Below are positions 6,179 to 11,453 of a DNA stretch of 11,453 bases, piece by piece (the first letter of the stretch is position 1; every line of letters starts with the position of its first letter). Source of the DNA: Microcaldota archaeon (GTDB lineage: Archaea > Micrarchaeota > Micrarchaeia > Burarchaeales > JAKAKT01); the NCBI GenBank assembly GCA_026396425.1, contig JAPLWU010000107.1:1-11453 (forward strand), in the 5' to 3' direction. The notes below the pieces were generated by a model. It saw only the letters and a program-made list of their open reading frames with translations, was not told the origin of the DNA and searched no databases. A program made the translations under genes and the position numbers.

Positions 6179-6502
6179 ATGGATATGTACGTTTTGGAGA
6201 TGCTAAAAAAGATGAATGATAAACAAAAGCAATTCTTCCAAGTTGAATATGGCAGAAGGCGGAAAGATGAAGGAACAGCCCTCATTTTAACAGCCTTGGG
6301 ATGTCTTGGAGTCGCTGGAATCCAAAGATTTTATTTAGGACAAATCGGAATGGGTCTGTTATATCTGCTTACTGGTGGCCTTTTATTTATCGGCACGATT
6401 TATGATTTTGTCAAGATAAAAGATAAAGTCGCCGAAAGGAACAGACAAATAGCAAATGAAATCAAAAACGAGATGGAGGCAGCTGGTATAGGCGAGAGAT
6501 AA
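6179..6502 (+). CDS. TM2-domain membrane protein
   Basis: The central region (about 33-80) is a TM2 domain: a first helix (ALILTALGCLGVAG), the conserved turn with RFYLGQIGMG (50-59), and a second helix (LLYLLTGGLLFIGTIYDFV) ending in the usual D-F/L acidic position. The glutamine of IQRFYLG replaces the common histidine of AHRFYLG. The N-terminus (1-31) is charged and helical (MLKKMNDKQKQFFQVEYGRR), and the C-terminus (81-107) is a charged amphipathic helix. The molecular role of TM2 proteins in prokaryotes is not established. Its TAA overlaps the ATG of the next gene by one base, so the two are co-translated. Composition is AT-rich, like the rest of 5339-6915. Confidence 0.88.
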   Translation: MDMYVLEMLKKMNDKQKQFFQVEYGRRRKDEGTALILTALGCLGVAGIQRFYLGQIGMGLLYLLTGGLLFIGTIYDFVKIKDKVAERNRQIANEIKNEMEAAGIGER

Positions 6503-6915
6503 TGGAGCAACTCGAATATTATTTGCCTTCGTATAGGTTAAGATGGATACTCCCATCGCTAATCGTTTTTCTGAGTTTTTTTCCTTTGTTACTCCCTTCC
6601 GAAGTCAGCAAAGGCCCTTGTTTTTCAAAAAAGGTGACGGGGTTTGAATTGGGTACTTGTGGTTTAAGTCGAGGGGTTATCTCCATTTCGGCAGGGAATT
6701 TTCAGCAAGCTTTAGTCTATAACCCAATTTCGTTTTTTTTCTATTTATTCTTCATCAAAATGATATCAAGTGGCATACACCAAGAAATAACCAAAAAAAA
6801 CATCGATGAAAATTTACCATCGCCCTTACATGATGATTCGATATTGTTGATAATTGGACTTATGCTGCTATCACTTACTATAATTCGTGCATTTGGATTC
6901 TACCTGGCAAATTGA
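6502..6915 (+). CDS. DUF2752-like membrane protein
   Basis: This is a 137-residue membrane protein with three likely helices: about 14-32, 72-90 and 113-135. Between helices one and two lies the DUF2752 signature region: GPCFSKKVTGFELGTCGLSRG, followed by NFQQALVYNP. The family usually reads C-x-x-x-x-x-TG-x-x-CPxCGxTRa, then g-d-x-x-A-x-x-x-NP. Here the first cysteine of the CPxCG pair is lost (FELGTCGLSRG) while C40 and C53 remain. From general knowledge, DUF2752 genes often lie beside TM2 genes in bacteria, which supports the pair here. GGCGAGA precedes the ATG inside the end of the TM2 gene. No function is known. Confidence 0.72.
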   Translation: MEQLEYYLPSYRLRWILPSLIVFLSFFPLLLPSEVSKGPCFSKKVTGFELGTCGLSRGVISISAGNFQQALVYNPISFFFYLFFIKMISSGIHQEITKKNIDENLPSPLHDDSILLIIGLMLLSLTIIRAFGFYLAN

Positions 6916-6921
6916 TAATCT

Positions 6922-6969
6922 CGGACAGTTGATTCTCAAGCCAAAGACTTAAATCCCTCGTCATCGTTG
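6922..6969 (+). promoter_or_regulatory. repeat-type promoter module (copy C) of the methyltransferase-like gene
   Basis: GGACAGTTGATTCTCAAGCC (from about 6923) is followed by ACTTAAA (6947-6953) and TCGTTG at 6964-6969. GGAGGT (6977-6982) then lies nine bases before the ATG at 6992. It starts a few bases after the stop of the DUF2752-like gene. Confidence 0.65.
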
Positions 6970-6991
6970 ATTCTGCGGAGGTAGCGGTTCC

Positions 6992-7735
6992 ATGGTGAAA
7001 AAATCGAAAGATGCCGGAGCATCATTAAGCACCAAAGCGGAGAATGCGGATGCGAAGGCAGGCGATTTGGCTAACCTGAAGAAAAAAATCATAGTGAGAT
7101 TCGCGGCTGCGCCAATTGCCATGGCCCTTTTGCTGTTTTTGCCCGCCGGCACGTTCGATTACTGGCAGGCCTGGGTTTTTTGCGCAGTTCTTTTCATTCC
7201 CATGACCCTTCTCATTGCGTATTTCCTGAAGACGGACCCCGAGCTTCTAGCAAGAAGAATCAAAATGAAGGAGAAGGAGAGCACGCAGAAAAATCTTATG
7301 ATGCTGTCGATCCCGGTTTTCCTCATCGCCATCATGCTCCCGGGCCTCGACCGCCGCTTCGGATGGTCGTCCGTTCCGTTTGAAATCGTAATTGCCGCGG
7401 ACATCGTAATCTTTCTGGGCTACCTGCTGTTCTTCCTCGTTCTGAGGGAGAACCACTACGCGGCCCGCACAGTCGAGGTCGAGAAGGGGCAGAAGGTCAT
7501 TTCGACCGGCCCGTATTCCGTGGTCCGCCATCCCATGTACGTCTCCATGTTCATGATTTGGCTTCTCACGCCCCTCGCCCTCGGCTCGTATTGGGCCGTG
7601 ATTCCATTCCTCATAATCCTCCCGGTGATTGTTCTCCGGATTCTCAACGAGGAGCAAGTCCTGCGCAGGGATTTGCCCGGCTACAACGAATACTGCGAAA
7701 AAACCCGTTATCGCCTCGTTCCGTTTGTCTGGTGA
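6992..7735 (+). CDS. isoprenylcysteine carboxyl methyltransferase-like membrane protein (STE14/ICMT family)
   Basis: A charged N-terminus (1-32) leads into about five membrane helices (34-50, 57-78, 102-117, 131-152, 186-216). The catalytic signature is near the C-terminus: VISTGPYSVVRHPMY (169-183) with the RHPxY motif for S-adenosylmethionine, then NEEQVLRRDLPGYNEY (219-234) with the conserved E-E pair, then YRLVPFVW at the end. This is the ICMT/PEMT-type SAM-dependent methyltransferase fold. Eukaryotic members methylate prenylated cysteines; archaeal and bacterial relatives act on unknown lipids or small molecules, so no substrate is claimed. It has its own repeat-type promoter and a GGAGGT ribosome-binding site. 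GC content is closer to the genome background than in the two genes before it. Confidence 0.85.
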   Translation: MVKKSKDAGASLSTKAENADAKAGDLANLKKKIIVRFAAAPIAMALLLFLPAGTFDYWQAWVFCAVLFIPMTLLIAYFLKTDPELLARRIKMKEKESTQKNLMMLSIPVFLIAIMLPGLDRRFGWSSVPFEIVIAADIVIFLGYLLFFLVLRENHYAARTVEVEKGQKVISTGPYSVVRHPMYVSMFMIWLLTPLALGSYWAVIPFLIILPVIVLRILNEEQVLRRDLPGYNEYCEKTRYRLVPFVW

Positions 7736-7876
7736 GAAAAAAATCCTTCTGCGGTTCGGAAAGCTAGGGGAGCGCACGCCGAAAATTATTCAGATTACAC
7801 AGATATCTATCCCCTGCGCCCGGATAAACCTGACTTTCCGGAATCAACCTCGATTATACAACTAGCGGGCTTGTCT

Positions 7877-7890
7877 CGAAAAAAGAAATC
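7877..7890 (-). terminator. T-rich tract after the membrane-protein gene
   Basis: On the minus strand TTTCTTTTTTCGA lies 25-38 bases after the stop of the 7915-8706 gene. Archaeal RNA polymerase stops at such T-tracts without needing a hairpin. The rest of the convergent gap 7736-7914 shows no other feature to me. Confidence 0.4.
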
Positions 7891-7914
7891 CTGAACCCGA
7901 GCAACCCCGTCTCG

Positions 7915-8706
7915 CTAGGAGCCTGCCAGCAAAAACACAAGACCGAGAACAGCTGTCCCAGCGAGCATGCTGGCCAGGTTCATCGCAGCCGAGAGCACTC
8001 CGGCCTGCTTCAAGGAAAGCTTTTCGCCGGAGAGCTTCCATAGCGCAGCTGCTTCGATAATGAATACCAGCAGTTCCAGAATTCCAAAGGCCAGAAGCGA
8101 GTTCATGAAGCTGCTCGCAAGCGGTATGGCCAGCCAGAGCGCAGGCACTGTCAGGATGTTTATTCCAGCAGCAATTAACAGAAAGTTCATCGGCTTTTTC
8201 CACAGCCACAGGATGATTGTCGCGACAGGCAATTCGATAACCAGCGTGATCAACAAAGCAAAAACAATCAGGCTTAGGAGGGCCAGTGAGCTGAAATTGC
8301 CGTTCCCGTCATTCGCCACTAAGAGGTCGTTGGCCCGCACAGTGACAGAATAGGACGAATCCAGGCCTGTTGGCTCTTGAAATACGTTGCTGGTGCGGAT
8401 TTGATCCGAAAATTGCAGCTGAAGCCTCATGTAAGGCGCAAAGCCATATGCAATGGCATTGCAAGAATCAGCGCCAGAGCACCAGATGCGCTGCGGTCCA
8501 CCGAACGGCATGGGGTGGGCATCCGAACAATCGGCCAGTTGGCAATCAAGCAGAGTGGCGTTGAGGATTGCTGGCGCAGGATTCATCTCATATTGCAAGT
8601 CGAAATGGATGCCCGGCTTGGGCCCAACATCAGCATAAGGCAAACCGGACAGAAGCAAGACTGACAAAAGGCCGATAAGAAACGTGCGGATTTCCATATA
8701 ATCCAT
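7915..8706 (-). CDS. membrane protein with secreted N-terminal domain and four-helix C-terminal domain
   Basis: Residues 5-25 are a signal peptide (MEIRTFLIGLLSVLLLSGLPYA) followed by DVGPKP, an opening I recall from a widespread uncharacterised family. The secreted domain (26-135) contains four cysteines (55, 60, 76, 82) that could pair. The membrane part (140-261) has about four helices with intramembrane polar positions: IELPVA (157-162), NILTVPALW (183-191), ELLVFIIEA (211-219) and MNLASMLAG (242-250). This ELP / N-x-x-T-x-P / E...E / N-x-x-S pattern looks conserved, but I cannot name the family or function. The TATA box at 8723 puts the transcript start near the first or second ATG (8706 or 8697), so it may be leaderless. 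Confidence 0.8.
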   Translation of the reverse strand: MDYMEIRTFLIGLLSVLLLSGLPYADVGPKPGIHFDLQYEMNPAPAILNATLLDCQLADCSDAHPMPFGGPQRIWCSGADSCNAIAYGFAPYMRLQLQFSDQIRTSNVFQEPTGLDSSYSVTVRANDLLVANDGNGNFSSLALLSLIVFALLITLVIELPVATIILWLWKKPMNFLLIAAGINILTVPALWLAIPLASSFMNSLLAFGILELLVFIIEAAALWKLSGEKLSLKQAGVLSAAMNLASMLAGTAVLGLVFLLAGS

Positions 8707-8722
8707 ATTTTATTAAAAAGTC

Positions 8723-8728
8723 TTTAAA
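8723..8728 (-). promoter_or_regulatory. TATA box of the membrane-protein gene (leaderless type)
   Basis: TTTAAA on the minus strand lies 22 bases before ATG 8706 and 31 before ATG 8697 (measured from TTAAA). There is no Shine-Dalgarno sequence between it and either start, so translation is likely leaderless. Confidence 0.55.
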
Positions 8729-8987
8729 GGTATTGGTGCCGTTTAAATGTGAACGGTTTAGTCGCCAGTCTTGCCACCCAGGTTGAATATGCAGGTGCTG
8801 GTTCTGGAGTCGCAACGTGAATTGACACATACCCACGCCCGAAGCCCGCGGCTTCAGCCGCGGGTAAAGGCGCTTTGTTTTCCAGCTCATATCCGCTACA
8901 AGCCCACGCCTTTAGGCGTGGGTATGTGACCATCGCAATGCCCAGAGCAGTAATCGTAGCAATCTGACGTAACTGAGCAATATCCAT
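8724..8987 (-). CDS. hypothetical 87-residue ORF running through the palindromic element
   Basis: The frame starts MDIAQLRQIATITALGIAM, a plausible short hydrophobic N-terminus 39 bases after the stop of the adhesin-like gene, with GGAG touching the ATG. From about residue 21 to 54 it reads straight through the double-hairpin element (YPRLKAWACSG...), wording typical of spurious translation of such palindromes, and then through 33 further residues to the TATA box of the next gene. It may be the start of a small gene interrupted by the element, or not a gene. I do not recognise it. Confidence 0.25.
   Translation of the reverse strand: MDIAQLRQIATITALGIAMVTYPRLKAWACSGYELENKAPLPAAEAAGFGRGYVSIHVATPEPAPAYSTWVARLATKPFTFKRHQYL
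8824..8930. mobile_element. compact double-hairpin element resembling IS200/IS605 ends (PATE/MITE- or REP-like)
   Basis: Two perfect 8-bp hairpins with 4-base loops lie in direct order: CCCGCGGC/GCCGCGGG (8845-8864, loop TTCA) and CCCACGCC/GGCGTGGG (8903-8922, loop TTTA). Both sit in the frame AAGCCC...GGGTA. The outer sequences 8824-8839 and 8915-8930 are inverted repeats with 15 of 16 bases paired (CACATACCCACGCC). The right hairpin arm can therefore pair either locally or with the left end. Subterminal hairpins of this shape are the hallmark of IS200/IS605 and their transposase-less derivatives. No TnpA or TnpB reading frame is present. Confidence 0.6.
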
Positions 8988-9026
8988 CTCCGATTGGGCC
9001 AGGCCCGGGATTTGGCAATCGTAAAG

Positions 9027-11024
9027 CTATTGGCAGTTGAAATTGGCACTCGCGGATTTTATCCCGCTTAAGCCTGGCCCGTAAACCGTAGCATCAACCA
9101 AGCCCCCGCCCGGGCTGGCAGCCCAGCCAGTGGCCGGCGGATCGCCATTTCTTCTCGTGCACTGATACTGCGTGTCTGGACCCGGAGTCCAAGAGCCACA
9201 GTTAATCTCCTGGACAGGTGTGCCGCCGTTGCTATAGTACACTCCAAGGTACGAGCCGACCGGGCCGGAAACAGTTCCCTTCACTACGCTGCACGAACCC
9301 GAGGTTAATTCAACCGAGAGTGTGTCAGAAGGCTGTTCTCCTCGGCTATTAAATACCGCCTCTACCTCCTTGTCATCATCCATTGTAAGCGTGCACTCGG
9401 CCCCAGCGCCTGTGCAGGCCCCGCCCCATCCTGCGAACTCCGAGCCGTCATCAGCTGCTGCAGTAAGCGATAAAATAGTCCCGGTCAGGTAAACTTCATC
9501 GCTTGAATAGGCGTCTGCGTAAACCTTGCCACTGCCACTTCCTGTTTTGCGCAGAAATAAGGTCGCATTGCGCGATGCAACAAGAACTGTTACAGTGCCG
9601 CATGAGGAGGCGCCTATGCTGTCTATGACGCACACTCCGAAATCGAATATCCCTTTTTCCGACGGAGTGCCGATAAGATGGCCGTTCAGGTCTACGGTTG
9701 TTCCCTCAGGGCGCGCGTTGTTTAATGCATTCCCGAGATAATCGGACCTGTAGTAGTATTGTGGCGAGCCCCCTTTCGCACTGGCTAACTTGACATCACA
9801 GTACTCGCCTAAAAAGCACTTCGCATTTTTTTCCGGGATTAATTCGGGCGCTTTTTCTATTGTGGTGATGCGCAGTTCCAGATTGCTGCAAACGTCGGCC
9901 GAATCGCACATTGAGACGGTGAACTGCGGCGATATCGCCATGCTGCTTCCCCCGGAAAGCAATGGCACGTTGCCACTAAAGATACAGTCTCCTCCCAATC
10001 GCAACCACGGAGGCAATGCAGACAGCGTAGCATCCGCGTTGTGAGCGGCCAGTGAGCAGGAATATGGCGGTGCTCCGCCCTGTGCCGCGAGCTGGAACGT
10101 ATATCCCGAGCCCCCAATTGCCACAGGAAGCATGGTTGAAGTGACATAAAACTTGCCTGCTCCGTTTATGCCTAGTTGCACCGGCTGGAGTGGCATTGCG
10201 GCGTTCGCCTGGTTTGTCCGCAGCCCCTGCGCAACTGTCGCTGAGTCCATGCCTTTTTGCACGCCCCCTGTGCCTGCGTCTGTGGGCAGTCTTCTCGTGC
10301 TTCCTGCGAGAGTCTCAACATCGATTGGCGTACTTCCATCCATTCCGTCAAGCAGGCCGTCGCTTGCGTCATTTGCAAGAGCATCGGCGAGCTCCATCGT
10401 GCCTACTCCAAAAGTTTCCGCTTCATCTGAAATCCCTGCTAGAACAAGCGTGTAATCCCGCTCGTCAATGCCCGCGGTCTCGATTTGCCTGTCATCATCC
10501 GGGAGAACGGGCATGTTCCAGACAATGCTGATAAGCCCGTATTGCCTTGCGACATCGATATTCGAAGATTCAACTGCCGTGTCAAGAGGCGTATTGTTCG
10601 CTGCGAGCGCCAATGCCCTTGATGCTGCCATATGCGTCAGGGGAGTTATTGTAAGCCATGTCCCGTTTACAGCTGCGGACACTATGGATGTGAGCTTTTC
10701 CGAATCCGCCAACTGCCTTGTCTTATTCACGCCGTCTGCATAAGATCCGCCCACGGCCTCGGCAAGAATGTAATCCCGCGGACCTGCAGAGACCCCGGTG
10801 GCGTATATCCCTTCCTCATCGGAGTTCGCATTCCCCGCGAGCCTGCCCTTGCTGCCATCCGCGTTAAGCACGTAAAACCTTATTTCGGAATTAATCAGCG
10901 GCGTTCGGCCAGCCACCACGATTATCCTTTCTCCCTGTATGTCAGGGGGGATAATAAACGATATGATGGCGCAAGAAAGGATAAGCAGCAAAATCAAACC
11001 TATCAATAATACCAATTTCCTCAT
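9027..11024 (-). CDS. large secreted adhesin-like protein with Ig-like and InlB-B-like domains
   Basis: A signal/anchor helix (MRKLVLLIGLILLLILSC, 1-24) leads to a beta-rich extracellular chain of 665 residues. An N-terminal domain (about 30-130) resembles carboxypeptidase-regulatory/CNA-B-like sandwiches (INSEIRFYVLNADGS...). A helical region (130-285) follows. Two putative Ig (He_PIG-like) domains lie at about 300-390 (GGAPPYSCSL...LPPWLRL) and 405-482 (GGSPQYYY...LNGHLIGTPSEKG). A divergent InlB B-repeat-like module is at about 488-560 (GKVYADA...FAGWGGACTGAGAECTLTM...VEAVF). A cysteine-containing C-terminal domain runs from 567 to the end. Cysteines cluster in the second half. An in-frame ATG at 11045 exists, but it overlaps the TATA box, so 11024 is preferred. 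It has no C-terminal anchor, so it may be tethered by the N-terminal helix. A role in attachment is inferred. Confidence 0.82.
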   Translation of the reverse strand: MRKLVLLIGLILLLILSCAIISFIIPPDIQGERIIVVAGRTPLINSEIRFYVLNADGSKGRLAGNANSDEEGIYATGVSAGPRDYILAEAVGGSYADGVNKTRQLADSEKLTSIVSAAVNGTWLTITPLTHMAASRALALAANNTPLDTAVESSNIDVARQYGLISIVWNMPVLPDDDRQIETAGIDERDYTLVLAGISDEAETFGVGTMELADALANDASDGLLDGMDGSTPIDVETLAGSTRRLPTDAGTGGVQKGMDSATVAQGLRTNQANAAMPLQPVQLGINGAGKFYVTSTMLPVAIGGSGYTFQLAAQGGAPPYSCSLAAHNADATLSALPPWLRLGGDCIFSGNVPLLSGGSSMAISPQFTVSMCDSADVCSNLELRITTIEKAPELIPEKNAKCFLGEYCDVKLASAKGGSPQYYYRSDYLGNALNNARPEGTTVDLNGHLIGTPSEKGIFDFGVCVIDSIGASSCGTVTVLVASRNATLFLRKTGSGSGKVYADAYSSDEVYLTGTILSLTAAADDGSEFAGWGGACTGAGAECTLTMDDDKEVEAVFNSRGEQPSDTLSVELTSGSCSVVKGTVSGPVGSYLGVYYSNGGTPVQEINCGSWTPGPDTQYQCTRRNGDPPATGWAASPGGGLVDATVYGPGLSGIKSASANFNCQ

Positions 11025-11044
11025 GAAATAAGTTAGGGAGCGCA

Positions 11045-11052
11045 TTTAAATA
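11045..11052 (-). promoter_or_regulatory. TATA box of the adhesin-like gene, implying a leaderless start at 11024
   Basis: On the minus strand TATTTAAA ends at the upstream ATG (11043-11045). The ATG at 11022-11024 lies 26 bases from the first T of TTAAA, where transcription should begin. No Shine-Dalgarno sequence stands before 11024, which fits leaderless translation and argues against the 11045 start. Confidence 0.6.
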
Positions 11053-11346
11053 ACAGTATTCTTCAGACAAGGAACGGAAGCTCGTACGCTGCTTATTGGC
11101 GTTGCCTCGACCATCCGGATTCCTGGCAAATGGAGGGCGGCGCGTTCACGATACGAAAATCATGGGGCGAAAGTTGGAGCTCCAAGACAGCGCCTTGTAC
11201 GCCCTGGGATGCGTATGCCGTGTTGTTTCCCCCCCGGTTTATGGTTTGGCGTAAGATTCATTTTCTTATTTCTTCGAAACGAAATCGTAAGAGAGGTCAA
11301 AACTACTCCGCGGGACCAGGGGACGGAGCGAGTTATTGACAATCCG
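11046..11346. other. stretch without a recognisable gene
   Basis: Short frames exist here (for example 11162-11254, plus strand, 30 residues, MGRKLELQDSALYALG...), but none has a ribosome-binding site or family resemblance that I can see. Apart from the TATA box of the minus-strand gene at its left end I see nothing definite. Decayed coding sequence is possible. Confidence 0.4.
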
Positions 11347-11391
11347 GTAGCTGAAACACAAGCCCAACTGGTTAAAAGCTAGCCTTCGTCG
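11347..11391 (+). promoter_or_regulatory. repeat-type promoter module (copy D) pointing out of the window
   Basis: GGTAGCTGAAACACAAGCCC (11346-11365) resembles the upstream block of copies A-C. It is followed by GGTTAAAAGC (11370-11379) and TTCGTCG (11385-11391), with TCGTC 14 bases after TTAAA. Transcription would start near 11400 on the plus strand. A GTG at 11412 opens a frame (VKELGELGEGVEPP) to the window edge, without a visible ribosome-binding site. Confidence 0.45.
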
Positions 11392-11427
11392 AAAAGCACC
11401 CATTCTACGACGTGAAAGAGCTAGGAG

Positions 11428-11453
11428 AGCTAGGGGAGGGAGTTGAACCCCCC
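11428..11453 (-). tRNA. possible 3' end of a tRNA gene (partial)
   Basis: On the minus strand the sequence fits a T-arm: stem GGGGG (11448-11452), loop TTCAACT (11441-11447) and stem CCCTC (11436-11440) with one G-T pair. An acceptor strand CCCTAGC (11429-11435) and discriminator T follow. A U discriminator is usual for archaeal tRNA-Cys and tRNA-Thr. The rest of the gene lies outside the window, so identity and even reality are open. The plus-strand frame at 11412 competes for the same bases. Confidence 0.4.

Noticed and set aside
7762..7772. AGCTAGGGGAG shared with the putative tRNA end at 11428-11438, suggesting an attachment-site pair
   Set aside because: Eleven-base matches are expected by chance several times in a window of this size, no integrase gene lies between, and the match does not extend.
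7736..7914. Possible small genes or RNA in the convergent gap
   Set aside because: No start signals, no stable hairpin and no recognisable motif apart from the T-rich tract noted as a terminator.
8996..9010. GGGCC-A-GGCCC as a hairpin terminator after the adhesin-like gene
   Set aside because: A one-base loop cannot form, and no T-tract follows on the minus strand.

Overview
The window looks like a piece of an archaeal genome, probably from an uncultured lineage and possibly DPANN-like. The evidence is TTTAAA-type TATA boxes about 25 bases ahead of starts, GGTG-type Shine-Dalgarno sequences, apparently leaderless genes, a COG1361-type surface protein next to a MacB/LolD-type ABC exporter, and several lipobox or disulfide-rich secreted proteins. 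No housekeeping gene fixes the lineage, so this placement is inference.

Layout. Bases 1-3473 (minus strand) are a likely operon: COG1361-type S-layer/CARDB-like surface protein, then ABC ATPase, then FtsX/MacB permease. The permease carries an apparent one-base deletion near 451-462 and runs off the left edge. From a divergent promoter region (3474-3615) the plus strand carries two cysteine-rich lipoproteins. The first has eight tandem 24-residue, four-cysteine repeats and an apparent frameshift near 4380-4403. Bases 5339-6915 form an AT-richer block with a GNAT/FemAB-like protein, a TM2-domain protein and an overlapping DUF2752-like protein. An isoprenylcysteine-methyltransferase-like membrane enzyme follows (6992-7735). 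On the minus strand, 7915-8706 encodes a polytopic membrane protein with a secreted domain, and 9027-11024 encodes a large secreted adhesin-like protein with Ig-like and InlB-B-like domains. Between these two lies a compact double-hairpin element (8824-8930) that resembles IS200/IS605 ends. The right edge (11046-11453) has no clear gene, but holds a plus-strand promoter-like sequence and a possible 3' end of a minus-strand tRNA.

Theme. Almost every gene is for the cell surface or membrane: exporter, S-layer-like protein, lipoproteins, adhesin and small membrane proteins. The most notable non-coding signal is a promoter module found at 3574, 4775, 5200, 6111, 6922 and 11347. It has TTAAA followed 14-16 bases later by TCGTTA or a variant. 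In four copies it also carries a conserved upstream block (G-G-x-x-AG-x-TGA...AA-x-CC-x-AA). The copies near 5200, 6111 and 6922 sit directly after a stop codon and bracket the AT-rich genes like cassettes. By contrast, the promoters at 8723 and 11045 (minus strand) place transcription starts almost on the start codon. Two apparent frameshifts in otherwise good genes point either to assembly error or to decay.
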